A stretch of 21,794 nt of DNA from an uncultured Raoultella sp. (GCA_900759445.1 CAAEVH010000017.1:1-21794); one strand, 5' to 3'; counted from the stretch's first letter, positions 1 to 8,393 are shown. Notes: generated from the letters alone by a model not told the origin. Numbers and translations: made by a program.

Positions 1-56
1 AACTGAGCAATGCGCTGCTTGATCAGTTCGCTGATTTCGGTGGAATTCAGTTGCAT
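1..56 (-). CDS. atpA: ATP synthase F1 alpha subunit, N-terminal fragment (cut by window edge)
   Basis: Only the first 18 codons and two further bases are inside the window. They translate as MQLNSTEISELIKQRIAQ, the conserved N-terminus of enterobacterial AtpA, whose N-terminal region contacts the delta subunit (AtpH) in the peripheral stalk attachment. The ATG lies 12 bases after the atpH stop codon, and an AGGGGA Shine-Dalgarno (plus-strand tcccct at 63-68) precedes it. The gene follows atpH as in the standard atpIBEFHAGDC order. The nucleotide-binding domain is outside the window, so nothing can be said about catalysis here. Confidence 0.95.
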   Translation of the reverse strand, partial: MQLNSTEISELIKQRIAQ

Positions 57-68
57 GCTCCAGTCCCC

Positions 69-602
69 TTAAGACTGCAAGACGTCTGCAAGGCGATCAA
101 GACGGCCGCGTACGCTACCATCAATGACCATATCACCCGCACGGATGATAACACCTGCCATAACAGACTTATCGATTTTGCAATTCAGCTTAACTTTGCG
201 TGACAGACGTTTTTCCATCGCGCCGACGATCTTCTCAAGCTGTGCTTCACTCAACTGGGAGGCAGAAATAACATCGACCTCTGCGGTTGCCTCACTGGCA
301 GCGCGCAGGTGAATGAATTGCTCAAGAACATCCGGGAGCACTTGCAGACGACCATTTTCAGCCATAACCCGAATCAGGTTCTGGCCATTTTCGTCCAGTT
401 GCTCACCGCATACCGCAATGAACGCGTCAGAGAGCGTTTCCGGCGCCAGAGCACCGGACAGAAGCTCTGCCATTTGTTCGTTTTTGGTCACTTCAGCGGC
501 AAACGCCAGCATATCCTGCCAGCGTTCAACACTTTTGTGTTCGACGGCAAAGTCAAAAGCTGCTTTGGCGTAGGGGCGAGCTACCGTTACAAATTCAGAC
601 AT
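69..602 (-). CDS. atpH: ATP synthase F1 delta subunit
   Basis: The 177-residue product matches E. coli AtpH in length and almost throughout in sequence, starting [19 protein letters not shown]. It belongs to the OSCP/delta family. Delta sits on top of the F1 head and ties the alpha subunit N-termini to the b-subunit dimer, forming the upper part of the stator. The N-terminal helical domain (about residues 1-105) carries the ARPYAKAAF family signature. The C-terminal part has the conserved [18 protein letters not shown] and [18 protein letters not shown] stretches that bind b. It lies 14 bases downstream of atpF and 12 bases before atpA in one transcription unit. No irregularity is seen. Confidence 0.97.
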   Translation of the reverse strand: MSEFVTVARPYAKAAFDFAVEHKSVERWQDMLAFAAEVTKNEQMAELLSGALAPETLSDAFIAVCGEQLDENGQNLIRVMAENGRLQVLPDVLEQFIHLRAASEATAEVDVISASQLSEAQLEKIVGAMEKRLSRKVKLNCKIDKSVMAGVIIRAGDMVIDGSVRGRLDRLADVLQS

Positions 603-616
603 CAGCCCCTCCCTCC

Positions 617-1087
617 TTACAGTTCAGCGACAAGTTTGTCCACGATGTCGCTGTTAGCAGCTTCATCCACGGAACGTTCGATGATCTTCTCGGCGCCAGC
701 AACAGCCAGGATTGCGACCTGCTTACGCAGCTCCTCGCGAGCACGTTTACGTTCGGCATCGATTTCAGCCTGCGCCTGTGCGACGATTTTGGTGCGTTCC
801 TGTTCTGCTTCAGCTTTAGCTTCGTCCAGCATCTGAGAGCGACGCTTGTTCGCCTGCTCGATGATGACCTGAGCTTCCGCTTTCGCTTTTTTCAGCTGGT
901 CGGTCGCGTTGGCCTGTGCAAGGTCCAAATCTTTCTTAGCGCGTTCTGCAGAAGCCAAACCGTCAGAAATCTCTTTCTGACGTTTTTCGATGGCAGCCAT
1001 TAACGGCGGCCATACGTACTTCATGCAGAACCATACGAAAAGAACAAACGCGATGGCCTGGCCGAGGATTGTTGCGTTCATGTTCAC
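617..1087 (-). CDS. atpF: ATP synthase F0 subunit b
   Basis: This 156-residue protein has the usual length for subunit b. Residues about 5-25 form a single hydrophobic membrane segment ([16 protein letters not shown]) followed by the conserved KYVWPPL hinge. The rest is a long charged, alanine-rich helix (for example [20 protein letters not shown]) that dimerises as a coiled coil. Two copies make the peripheral stalk that stops the F1 head rotating with the c-ring. The C-terminal end ([11 protein letters not shown]) is the conserved delta-binding end. The gene lies 54 bases after atpE and 14 bases before atpH, within the atp operon. Confidence 0.97.
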   Translation of the reverse strand: MNMNATILGQAIAFVLFVWFCMKYVWPPLMAAIEKRQKEISDGLASAERAKKDLDLAQANATDQLKKAKAEAQVIIEQANKRRSQMLDEAKAEAEQERTKIVAQAQAEIDAERKRAREELRKQVAILAVAGAEKIIERSVDEAANSDIVDKLVAEL

Positions 1088-1121
1088 AGCACAATACCTC
1101 TTAAATTAACTCTGTGGCTTA

Positions 1122-2633
<1,512 letters not shown>

Positions 2634-2675
2634 CACGTTTTTACTCCTGCTCCCTTCGAGGTATGTCGCGTGTCG

Positions 2676-2705
2676 TATAAAACGTCCTTTAAGACGAAGA
2701 GTCAA
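2676..2705 (-). promoter_or_regulatory. Putative second atp operon promoter
   Basis: On the minus strand, TTGACT (2700-2705) and TTTATA (2676-2681) are separated by 18 bases, about 40 bases before the atpI start. E. coli has more than one mapped promoter in front of atpI. The match is fair but unproven here, and the upstream promoter at 2724-2751 is the better one. Confidence 0.4.
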
Positions 2706-2723
2706 GCATCAAAAAGCGGACAA

Positions 2724-2751
2724 ATTATACGGTGACGCCCCGTGATTTCAA
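2724..2751 (-). promoter_or_regulatory. Main atp operon promoter
   Basis: On the minus strand there is a TTGAAA -35 box (2746-2751), a 16-base spacer and a perfect TATAAT -10 box (2724-2729). Transcription would start near 2717 and read into atpI after a leader of about 80 bases. The surrounding bases closely resemble the E. coli atpI promoter region as I recall it. This is a sigma-70 type constitutive promoter, as expected for a highly expressed operon. Confidence 0.75.
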
Positions 2752-2876
2752 ACAATAAGTAGCAAAATAGTGAATAAATGTTTAATTATTTTCCAGCTGG
2801 CAACTTTTCCTGCATTTTGCCAATCTGTGAGCCGTCATACGAAACTGCAAATACTGAGAAAACACAGAGATTAAAG

Positions 2877-2892
2877 CGTGCACCAGATCACA
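2877..2892. promoter_or_regulatory. Possible CRP/FNR-like site upstream of atp
   Basis: The plus strand reads CGTGC-ACCAGA-TCACA, which on the minus strand is TGTGA-TCTGGT-GCACG. One half site is perfect and the other matches the CRP consensus at three of five positions, with the correct 6-base gap. It lies about 165 bases upstream of the predicted atp start site, too far for a standard activator position. This is a pattern match only. Confidence 0.22.
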
Positions 2893-3106
2893 TATTAAAC
2901 ATTTTAGAGGAATGCGAATTAATTCCGTTCATAAATTGTCTGTTTTCATCTTTTTGATATTAAAGATAAAAAATGAGCAGTTTTTATAAAACAACCACGC
3001 ATACAATGAAAACCTTTTATTGACATTTATAATAAATATTTAACATCTGTATGCTCTGTCAGGCGCTCGATTTTTAGCGTACTGATATTTTCAATGTTGA
3101 CTATTT

Positions 3107-3150
3107 TATGGGTTAACCAACCGTCAAAGTTAACTACGAGATAACCCATA
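3107..3150. repeat. Nested inverted repeat in rsmG-atpI spacer
   Basis: TATGGGTTA (3107-3115) and TAACCCATA (3142-3150) form a perfect 9-bp inverted repeat around 26 bases. Within or overlapping it are two smaller palindromes with a GTTAAC core, GGTTAACC (3111-3118) and AGTTAACT (3129-3136), whose centres are 18 bp apart. The arrangement suggests protein binding sites or a cruciform rather than a terminator, because no U-tract follows on either strand. Confidence 0.55.
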
Positions 3151-3247
3151 GTAAAAACATGGTTAAAATGCTCCGGGAATTGCTCGCAGTCACATTTATT
3201 TTTGTAACATGCTACGGTCTCATTTTTTTCACATTTTTTGATAAAAA

Positions 3248-3871
3248 CTAAATCATTTTTGGCTTAATAACCACCAGGTGACGCTCCCCTTCCAGCTCAG
3301 GAACATGCAGCCTGATGATCTCGCTGACGGTATATCCGTTGGGAAGATTTGCCATTTCATCTTCCTGGGCCACCCCTTTCAACGCATAGAAGCAGCCGGT
3401 TTCTGACGGCAGATGATGACACCAGCTGACCATGTCATTCAGAGAGGCAAATGCGCGGCTGATGACGCCATCGAACGGCGGCTCAGCGGGGAAATCTTCC
3501 ACGCGGCTCTGTACCGGAGCAATATTATCCAGTTTTAACTCATGCTGGACCTGACGAAGAAAACGCACGCGCTTACCAAGGCTGTCCAGCAGCGTGAAAT
3601 GTGCTTGCGGAAGAACTATCGCCAGCGGGATTCCCGGTAGCCCTGGCCCTGTTCCGACGTCGATAAAACGCGTTCCCTGCAGATACGGCGCAACAACAAT
3701 GCTATCGAGGATATGGCGAATCAGCATCTCATTCGGATCGCGAACGGAAGTCAGATTGTAGGCTTTGTTCCACTTATCCAGCATTCCAACATAGGCCACC
3801 AGCTGGTTTTTCTGGTGATCGGTGAGCGAAATACCGGCTTCAGCCAGCAGACGAGAAAGTTTGTTGAGCAC
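3248..3871 (-). CDS. rsmG: 16S rRNA (guanine527-N7)-methyltransferase
   Basis: The 207-residue product equals E. coli RsmG (GidB) in length. It methylates N7 of G527 in the 530 loop of 16S rRNA using S-adenosylmethionine; loss of the family enzyme gives low-level streptomycin resistance. The SAM-binding glycine-rich loop is [10 protein letters not shown] (residues 71-80), and conserved stretches include [23 protein letters not shown] and SRAFASL. I chose the GTG at 3871 because it gives MLNKLS as in E. coli and has an AGG 8 bases upstream. A TTG two codons earlier lies only 2 bases from that AGG. It follows mnmG after 114 bases that hold two REP-like hairpins. Confidence 0.95.
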   Translation of the reverse strand: MLNKLSRLLAEAGISLTDHQKNQLVAYVGMLDKWNKAYNLTSVRDPNEMLIRHILDSIVVAPYLQGTRFIDVGTGPGLPGIPLAIVLPQAHFTLLDSLGKRVRFLRQVQHELKLDNIAPVQSRVEDFPAEPPFDGVISRAFASLNDMVSWCHHLPSETGCFYALKGVAQEDEMANLPNGYTVSEIIRLHVPELEGERHLVVIKPKMI

Positions 3872-3897
3872 GTTCAATACCTGTCCAGAAATAATGA

Positions 3898-3964
3898 GCC
3901 CGGAGGCGATGACGCTTACCGGGCCGGTGAATCAAAAGGGCGGAGGCGCAGTCTGCTATCCGCC
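3898..3964. repeat. Tandem pair of REP-like palindromes between rsmG and mnmG
   Basis: Two imperfect palindromes repeat in the same orientation with a period of about 41 bases. The first (3898-3924) has arms GCCCGG/CCGGGC with an inner GCG/CGC stem. The second (3939-3964) has arms GGCGGA/TCCGCC. Both share a CGGAGGCG left arm and resemble the enterobacterial REP consensus, with a GC-rich outer stem, a bulge and an inner GCG-CGC stem. In the mnmG-rsmG transcript they would fold as two hairpins, which in E. coli can protect upstream mRNA or partly uncouple gene expression. Confidence 0.65.
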
Positions 3965-3985
3965 AAATTCCGCCTCTCAGGGCAA

Positions 3986-5875
3986 TCAGGCGCTACGGCG
4001 CAGCATCCCCTGCTTTTTCAACCAGACCAGCAAAATAGAAATCGCCGCTGGCGTGATGCCGGAAATACGCGAAGCCTGACCGATTGAAGACGGTTTGTGA
4101 TCGTTGAGCTTGGCAATCACTTCATTCGACAACCCGATCACCTGACGATAATCAAGCGTTGCCGGCAGGATCGTATTCTCATTACGCTGCTGTCTTTCGA
4201 TCTCTTCCTGCTGACGAGCAATATACCCTTCGTACTTCACCTGGATTTCGACCTGTTCTGCGGCCTGCACATCTTCGAGGCCCGGTGCGAACGGTGACAG
4301 CTGAACCAGCTGCTCATAGGTCATTTCCGGACGACGGAGTAAATCTTCTCCGCTCGCTTCGCGAGAAAGTGGTGCAGTCAGGTGAGCATTCACTTCTTCT
4401 GCGCTGTCTGCCGCCGGATAAACCCAGGTGGTTTTCAGACGCTGACGCTCCAGCTCAATGCTTTCCAGCTTCTCATTGAAACGCGCCCAGCGTTCATCAT
4501 CGACCAGACCCAGTTCACGTCCCTGTTCCGTCAGACGCAGATCGGCGTTATCTTCGCGCAGCATCAGACGATATTCGGCGCGTGAAGTAAACATCCGGTA
4601 CGGTTCTTTCGTTCCCAGAGTACACAGATCGTCGACCAGCACGCCGAGGTAGGCTTCTGAACGCTCCGGCGCCCAACCCTCTTTTTCCGCAGAGAAACGA
4701 CCGGCGTTCAGGCCGGCAAGCAGCCCCTGAGCAGCAGCTTCTTCGTAACCGGTGGTGCCGTTAATTTGTCCGGCAAAGAACAGACCGTGGATATATTTAC
4801 TTTCCAACGTCGGCTTCAGATCGCGCGGGTCGAAAAAGTCGTACTCAATAGCGTAGCCTGGACGAACGATTCTGGCGTTCTCCATGCCTTGCATAGAGCG
4901 AACAATTTGCATTTGTACGTCAAACGGCAGGCTGGTGGAGATACCGTTTGGATAAATTTCGTTAGATGTCAGCCCTTCAGGCTCGAGGAAGATCTGATGC
5001 TGGTTACGATCGGCAAAACGCATCACTTTATCTTCGATCGACGGGCAATAACGCGGGCCAATCCCTTCAATCACCCCGGCATACATTGGGCTACGATCGA
5101 GGTTATTACGGATCACGTCGTGGGTTTTTTCGTTGGTATACGTGATATAGCACGGTACCTGCTGCGGATGCTGAGCCACATTGCCCATGAACGAGAAGAC
5201 CGGCATGGGGTTATCACCATGCTGCGGCGCCAGAACGCTAAAGTCGATGGTACGGGCATCAATACGTGGCGGCGTACCGGTTTTCAGGCGGCTGACGCGC
5301 AGCGGCAGCTCACGTAAGCGGCGAGAAAGCGGGATGGACGGCGGATCGCCTGCGCGGCCACCGCTGTAGTTATCCAGTCCGATATGGATCTTGCCATCAA
5401 GGAAGGTGCCGACGGTCAGGACCACCGCTTTGGCGCGGAATTTCAGTCCCATCTGGGTAACGGCTCCGACAACCCGATCGTTTTCAACAATCAGATCCTC
5501 AACCGCCTGCTGGAAGATCATCAGGTTGGGCTGGTTTTCCAGCGCAGTGCGTACCGCCTGACGATAGAGTACGCGGTCTGCCTGAGCTCGTGTCGCTCGT
5601 ACCGCCGGTCCTTTGCTGGCGTTTAGTATCCTAAACTGAATGCCTGCCTGGTCGATCGCTTTCGCCATCAGTCCGCCAAGCGCATCCACTTCTTTTACCA
5701 GGTGTCCTTTCCCAATGCCGCCAATCGCCGGGTTGCAGCTCATCTGCCCCAACGTGTCGATATTGTGTGTCAAAAGCAGGGTCTGCTGACCCATTCGCGC
5801 TGCGGCCATCGCGGCCTCAGTGCCTGCATGACCCCCGCCAATGATGATGACGTCAAAAGGATCCTGATAAAACAT
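3986..5875 (-). CDS. mnmG: tRNA uridine-5-carboxymethylaminomethyl modification enzyme, FAD-binding subunit
   Basis: The 629-residue product is identical in length to E. coli MnmG (GidA). With MnmE it installs the cmnm5 or nm5 group on the wobble uridine of certain tRNAs, using FAD, NADH, methylene-tetrahydrofolate and glycine or ammonium. The FAD dinucleotide motif GGGHAGTE is at residues 13-20, followed by the family signature [18 protein letters not shown] (about 47-64), [10 protein letters not shown] and the PRYCPSIED cysteine motif. The C-terminal helical domain ends [16 protein letters not shown], the MnmE/tRNA interaction region. It lies directly left of oriC and is read away from it. 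Its transcription is known in E. coli to influence origin firing. Confidence 0.98.
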   Translation of the reverse strand: MFYQDPFDVIIIGGGHAGTEAAMAAARMGQQTLLLTHNIDTLGQMSCNPAIGGIGKGHLVKEVDALGGLMAKAIDQAGIQFRILNASKGPAVRATRAQADRVLYRQAVRTALENQPNLMIFQQAVEDLIVENDRVVGAVTQMGLKFRAKAVVLTVGTFLDGKIHIGLDNYSGGRAGDPPSIPLSRRLRELPLRVSRLKTGTPPRIDARTIDFSVLAPQHGDNPMPVFSFMGNVAQHPQQVPCYITYTNEKTHDVIRNNLDRSPMYAGVIEGIGPRYCPSIEDKVMRFADRNQHQIFLEPEGLTSNEIYPNGISTSLPFDVQMQIVRSMQGMENARIVRPGYAIEYDFFDPRDLKPTLESKYIHGLFFAGQINGTTGYEEAAAQGLLAGLNAGRFSAEKEGWAPERSEAYLGVLVDDLCTLGTKEPYRMFTSRAEYRLMLREDNADLRLTEQGRELGLVDDERWARFNEKLESIELERQRLKTTWVYPAADSAEEVNAHLTAPLSREASGEDLLRRPEMTYEQLVQLSPFAPGLEDVQAAEQVEIQVKYEGYIARQQEEIERQQRNENTILPATLDYRQVIGLSNEVIAKLNDHKPSSIGQASRISGITPAAISILLVWLKKQGMLRRSA

Positions 5876-5929
5876 GGTGGTATGCCTCGCATAAAGCGGT
5901 TTGAAAATGGATTGAAGCCCGGGCCGTGG

Positions 5930-5935
5930 ATTCTA
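5930..5935 (-). promoter_or_regulatory. Likely -10 box of the mnmG (gidA) promoter
   Basis: On the minus strand, TAGAAT lies about 55 bases before the mnmG ATG at the left edge of oriC. No good -35 box is seen 16-18 bases upstream. The start region is GC-rich (CCACGGCCCGGGC), the kind of discriminator seen at promoters sensitive to the stringent response. Position and sequence agree with the E. coli gidA promoter as I recall it. Confidence 0.45.
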
Positions 5936-5986
5936 CTCAACTTTAGTCGATCGAGAAAGCTCCGGGATCTTGAGTATTAAAAAGAA

Positions 5987-6029
5987 GATCTTTTATTTAG
6001 AGATCTGTTTTATTGTGATCTCTTATTAG
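5987..6029. other. oriC duplex unwinding element, 13-mers L, M and R
   Basis: Three 13-mers are visible: GATCTTTTATTTA (5987-5999), GATCTGTTTTATT (6002-6014) and GATCTCTTATTAG (6017-6029). All begin with GATCT, with a regular 15-bp period, and fit the E. coli pattern GATCTnTTnTTTT loosely. DnaA-ATP opens the duplex here before DnaB loading. Confidence 0.92.
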
Positions 6030-6042
6030 GATCGAACCTTTC

Positions 6043-6051
6043 TGTGGATAA
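6043..6051 (-). other. DnaA box R1
   Basis: TGTGGATAA on the plus strand is the perfect high-affinity box TTATCCACA on the minus strand. It lies 13 bases right of the 13-mers, the same orientation and place as R1 in E. coli. Confidence 0.93.
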
Positions 6052-6069
6052 GCCAGATCCGCGTTTTAA

Positions 6070-6082
6070 GATCAAATGCTTA
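6070..6082. promoter_or_regulatory. IHF-like binding site in oriC
   Basis: GATCAAATGCTTA fits the IHF consensus WATCAANNNNTTR at every fixed position except the first base. It sits between R1 and R5/M, where IHF bends E. coli oriC to bring DnaA to the unwinding element. Confidence 0.75.
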
Positions 6083-6097
6083 AGAAGGATCACTATC

Positions 6098-6106
6098 TGT
6101 GAATGA
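6098..6106 (-). other. DnaA box R5/M
   Basis: TGTGAATGA on the plus strand reads TCATTCACA on the minus strand, the lower-affinity R5 (M) box. The surrounding bases match E. coli. Confidence 0.8.
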
Positions 6107-6148
6107 TCGGTGATCCTGTTCCGTATAAGCTGGGATCAAAATGAAGGG

Positions 6149-6157
6149 TTATACACA
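6149..6157 (+). other. DnaA box R2
   Basis: TTATACACA fits the consensus TTWTNCACA exactly and occupies the R2 position of E. coli oriC. Confidence 0.9.
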
Positions 6158-6183
6158 GGTCAAAAAGCAGCCACTGGTTATAC

Positions 6184-6192
6184 GTTGGATAA
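6184..6192 (-). other. DnaA box R3 (diverged)
   Basis: GTTGGATAA on the plus strand reads TTATCCAAC on the minus strand, two bases from TTATCCACA. E. coli has TTATCCAAA here, so R3 is a weak site in both. It is followed by the conserved CTACCGGTTGATC. Confidence 0.7.
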
Positions 6193-6222
6193 CTACCGGT
6201 TGATCAGAGCTTTTAAGTGTAG

Positions 6223-6231
6223 TTATCCACA
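6223..6231 (+). other. DnaA box R4
   Basis: TTATCCACA is a perfect high-affinity DnaA box on the plus strand at the right end of oriC, opposite in orientation to R1, as in E. coli. Confidence 0.93.
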
Positions 6232-6256
6232 GAAGATCGGACGATCTTTACAAAAC

Positions 6257-6697
6257 TTAGAGCAAATCTTTCCAGGATCCGACCCAAATCTCAGCCGGAT
6301 CCTCCGGAATTTCATGTTCCAGGACATTTATCTTCAGCGTTTCGCCGATCTGTTGTGCGCCACATGCCTTCAATGCGCTGTCGATTTTGTCGATGGCGCC
6401 GCAGAAGGTGTCGTATTCGCGGCTGCCGATGCCCACGGCGCCAAAACGAACGGCGGACAGGTCTGCCTGCTTTTCCTGAAGCGCTTCATAGAACGGCAGC
6501 AGATTATCAGGGATATCACCCGCACCATGTGTAGAGGAGATAACTAACCAGATCCCCTCAGCCTGCAGATCCTCGATCAACGGACCGTGCTGGATTTCGG
6601 TGCTGTAGCCCGCCTCTTCCAGCTTTTCAGCCAGATGCTCCGCTACATATTCCGCACTGCCCAGGGTACTGCCGCTGATAAGCGTAATGTCTGCCAT
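6257..6697 (-). CDS. mioC: Flavodoxin-like FMN-binding protein MioC
   Basis: The 146-residue product is one residue shorter than E. coli MioC, ending SWKDLL. It has a flavodoxin fold. The phosphate-binding loop is SGSTLGSAEYVAEHL near the N-terminus, and the flavin-contacting loops are SSTHGAGDIPDN and GIGSREYDTFCG. E. coli MioC binds FMN and was purified as a factor needed for biotin synthase activity in vitro; its cellular role is not well settled. The gene lies just right of oriC and is read leftwards, so its transcripts enter the origin. Its stop codon lies 25 bases from box R4. A weak GAG is the only Shine-Dalgarno seen before the ATG. Confidence 0.95.
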   Translation of the reverse strand: MADITLISGSTLGSAEYVAEHLAEKLEEAGYSTEIQHGPLIEDLQAEGIWLVISSTHGAGDIPDNLLPFYEALQEKQADLSAVRFGAVGIGSREYDTFCGAIDKIDSALKACGAQQIGETLKINVLEHEIPEDPAEIWVGSWKDLL

Positions 6698-6727
6698 GAT
6701 CGTCTGCTCAATTATTCAGAGTGGCAC

Positions 6728-6767
6728 ATTGTACGCTGTGTGAGAGCTGGGATCTACCTGTGGAAAA
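6728..6767 (-). promoter_or_regulatory. mioC promoter region with DnaA-like box
   Basis: On the minus strand a TACAAT -10 box (6728-6733) lies about 30 bases before the mioC ATG; the -35 region is poor (TAGATC with a 17-base spacer). Just upstream TTTTCCACA (plus-strand TGTGGAAAA at 6759-6767) fits the relaxed DnaA box TTWTNCACA. E. coli mioC is repressed by DnaA binding at its promoter, so the same control is likely here. Confidence 0.6.
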
Positions 6768-6776
6768 TGTGGGATT

Positions 6777-6796
6777 AAAAAAGCCCGATCACGGGC
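6777..6796 (-). terminator. asnC intrinsic terminator
   Basis: On the minus strand GCCCG-TGAT-CGGGC (6783-6796) is followed directly by six T residues (6777-6782). The TGA in the loop is the asnC stop codon itself, so the terminator overlaps the end of the gene. It separates asnC transcription from mioC and oriC, although in E. coli some asnC transcripts are known to read through. Confidence 0.85.
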
Positions 6797-7247
6797 GGAT
6801 GGTCCGCATGATCGGGTTCTGCAGGGAGATCAGGGTCTCGGTGGACTGAATTTCATCGATTGTTTGGATCTTGTTGATAAGTACCTGCTGCAGGGCATCG
6901 ATCGAGCGGCACATCACCTTAATAAAGATGCTGTAGTGCCCGGTGGTGTAGTAGGCCTCGGTGACCTCGTCGAGACTTTCGAGTTTGGCCAGCGCGGAGG
7001 GATAGTCTTTGGCGCTTTTCAAAATGATGCCGATAAAGCAGCAGACGTCGTAACCGAGCTGTTTGGGGTTCACGTCGATACGGGCGCCGGTAATGATCCC
7101 TGCCTGTTTCATCTTCTCTACGCGAACATGAATCGTCCCCGGGCTGACGCCAAACTGTTTGGCCAGTTCGGCATAGGCGGTACGGGCATTGGCCATTAAG
7201 GCTTCCAGGATGCCGCGGTCCAGATTGTCGATCTGATAATTTTCCAT
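6789..7247 (-). CDS. asnC: Asparagine-responsive Lrp-family transcription regulator
   Basis: The 152-residue product equals E. coli AsnC in length and is nearly identical to it. The N-terminal winged helix-turn-helix (about residues 5-60) includes the conserved LAKQFGVSPGTIHVRVEKMKQAGII. The C-terminal RAM domain (about 65-145) binds asparagine and drives oligomerisation, with EAYYTTGHYSIFIKVMCRS visible. In E. coli AsnC activates asnA when asparagine is scarce and represses its own gene. The divergent arrangement with asnA, with 153 bases between, fits that role. The stop codon lies inside the terminator loop. Confidence 0.97.
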   Translation of the reverse strand: MENYQIDNLDRGILEALMANARTAYAELAKQFGVSPGTIHVRVEKMKQAGIITGARIDVNPKQLGYDVCCFIGIILKSAKDYPSALAKLESLDEVTEAYYTTGHYSIFIKVMCRSIDALQQVLINKIQTIDEIQSTETLISLQNPIMRTIRP

Positions 7248-7280
7248 AGGTTTTTCTTATGATGTTTGAAGATTCTTTCT

Positions 7281-7308
7281 ATATTAGCCGTATATTTTAA
7301 TGAATCAA
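7281..7308 (-). promoter_or_regulatory. Putative asnC promoter
   Basis: On the minus strand TTGATT (7303-7308), a 16-base AT-rich spacer and TAATAT (7281-7286) lie about 35-60 bases before the asnC ATG. Both boxes match the sigma-70 consensus at four of six positions. No equally clear promoter for the divergent asnA was found in the remaining 90 bases. The asnC-asnA gap is AT-rich and presumably contains the AsnC sites, which I cannot place. Confidence 0.5.
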
Positions 7309-7400
7309 AAGTGAACGTGGCTTTTTGTTGTTTGATTATTGTATTGGTGGCCATTTTTGTTGCTTAATCAATATCAACAGGACGCAGGAGTAATAAAAAA

Positions 7401-8393
7401 ATGAAAACCGCATACATCGCAAAACAACGCCAGATTAGTTTCGTTAAGTCTCACTTTTCCCGCCAGCTGGAAGAGAAGCTTGGTCTGATTGAAGTCCAGG
7501 CACCTATCTTAAGCCGCGTAGGAGACGGGACTCAGGACAACCTGTCTGGTTGCGAGAAAGCGGTTCAGGTGAAAGTGAAAACGCTGCCAGACGCCCAGTT
7601 CGAAGTGGTTCATTCACTGGCGAAGTGGAAACGTCAAACCCTGGGACAACACGACTTCAGCGCGGGCGAAGGGCTGTACACGCACATGAAGGCCCTTCGC
7701 CCCGATGAAGACCGACTGACCGCCATCCACTCTGTTTACGTCGACCAGTGGGACTGGGAACGCGTGATGGGTGATGATGAACGCCATGCCGGCACATTAA
7801 AATCAACCGTAGAGGCTATCTACGCCGGGATTAAAGCGACCGAAGCCGCTGTATGTAAAGAGTTTGGCCTGACGCCGTTCCTGCCGGAACAGATTCAGTT
7901 TGTCCATAGCCAGACGCTGCTGAGCCGTTATCCGGATCTCGATGCTAAAGGCCGCGAGCGGGCGATTGCGAAAGAGCTGGGAGCCGTATTCCTGATGGGG
8001 ATTGGCGGTAAGCTTTCTGATGGCCAGCGTCACGACGTTCGTGCGCCGGATTATGATGACTGGAGTACATCGGTTGAGGAAGGCTTTAGCGGCCTGAACG
8101 GCGATATTCTGGTGTGGAACCCGGTGCTGGAAGACGCTTTCGAGCTCTCCTCTATGGGGATCCGCGTGGATGCCGAGGCCCTGAAGCGCCAGCTGGCGAT
8201 CACCGGTGATGAGGATCGTCTGAAGCTGGAGTGGCACCAGGCGCTGCTGCGTGGTGAAATGCCGCAGACCATCGGCGGCGGCATTGGTCAATCCCGTCTT
8301 ACCATGCTGCTGCTGCAGCTGGATCATATCGGCCAGGTACAGTGCGGCGTATGGCCGGCGCAGGTTCGTGAGAGCGTGGCTTCGCTCCTTTAA
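7401..8393 (+). CDS. asnA: Ammonia-dependent asparagine synthetase (aspartate-ammonia ligase)
   Basis: The 330-residue product matches E. coli AsnA throughout. It makes asparagine from aspartate, ammonium and ATP through an aspartyl-adenylate. Its catalytic core is related to class II aminoacyl-tRNA synthetases. The N-terminal conserved block is [15 protein letters not shown]. The C-terminal motif-3-like stretch [15 protein letters not shown] carries the ATP-binding arginine. The ATG is preceded by AGGAG (7386-7390) at a spacing of 10 bases. It is divergent from its regulator asnC and converges on viaA, with only 17 bases between the two stop codons and no obvious terminator in the gap. Confidence 0.98.
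   Translation: MKTAYIAKQRQISFVKSHFSRQLEEKLGLIEVQAPILSRVGDGTQDNLSGCEKAVQVKVKTLPDAQFEVVHSLAKWKRQTLGQHDFSAGEGLYTHMKALRPDEDRLTAIHSVYVDQWDWERVMGDDERHAGTLKSTVEAIYAGIKATEAAVCKEFGLTPFLPEQIQFVHSQTLLSRYPDLDAKGRERAIAKELGAVFLMGIGGKLSDGQRHDVRAPDYDDWSTSVEEGFSGLNGDILVWNPVLEDAFELSSMGIRVDAEALKRQLAITGDEDRLKLEWHQALLRGEMPQTIGGGIGQSRLTMLLLQLDHIGQVQCGVWPAQVRESVASLL

Larger units (their letters stand above)
2752..3247. other. Long AT-rich spacer between rsmG and atpI, no gene seen
   Basis: About 500 bases separate the atp promoter from the rsmG stop codon. No reading frame longer than a few tens of codons looks coding on either strand, and I see no canonical intrinsic terminator after rsmG, so rsmG transcripts may read through into atp. 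Visible features are a 10-bp palindrome GAATTAATTC (2916-2925), an imperfect palindrome GTAACATGCTAC (3205-3216), a CRP-like site (2877-2892) and the nested palindromes at 3107-3150. E. coli also has a long AT-rich spacer here; its function is not established to my knowledge. Confidence 0.7.
5987..6231. other. oriC: Chromosomal replication origin oriC
   Basis: This 245-bp stretch lies between mnmG and mioC, as in all Enterobacteriaceae. From left to right it holds three AT-rich 13-mers starting GATCT (the duplex unwinding element), DnaA boxes R1, R5/M, R2, R3 and R4, and an IHF-like site between R1 and R5. The minimal E. coli origin is also usually quoted as 245 bp. GATC occurs at least 15 times between about 5945 and 6302, as expected for control by Dam methylation and SeqA sequestration. 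The AGATCTGTTTTATTGTGATC and GTGAATGATCGGTGATCC stretches are near-identical to E. coli. The R2-R3 interval, which holds the Fis site in E. coli, is clearly diverged here. Confidence 0.97.

Noticed and set aside
309..836. 175-codon open frame on the plus strand over atpF and atpH
   Set aside because: It is antisense to two highly conserved genes, contains serine/arginine-rich low-complexity translation and has no ribosome site. It is a shadow of the real frames.
2634..2705. Extended 150-residue AtpI beginning upstream of the usual start
   Set aside because: The extra 24 codons overlap the putative second atp promoter, lack a Shine-Dalgarno and are not part of known AtpI proteins.
2973..3023. 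Tiny plus-strand frame (16 codons) with ATG in the rsmG-atpI spacer
   Set aside because: Too short, no ribosome site and AT-biased composition; nothing supports it as a leader peptide.
3020..3025. Perfect TTGACA in the rsmG-atpI spacer as a plus-strand promoter
   Set aside because: No -10 hexamer lies at a 15-19 base spacing; the nearest TATGCT is 24 bases away, and no gene follows on that strand.
3872..3877. TTG start two codons upstream of the rsmG GTG
   Set aside because: The only Shine-Dalgarno would be 2 bases from this TTG, and the GTG gives the same 207-residue length as E. coli.
4766..5317. 183-codon open frame antisense to mnmG
   Set aside because: mnmG is intact and conserved over this stretch; the antisense product resembles no family I know and has no promoter or ribosome site.
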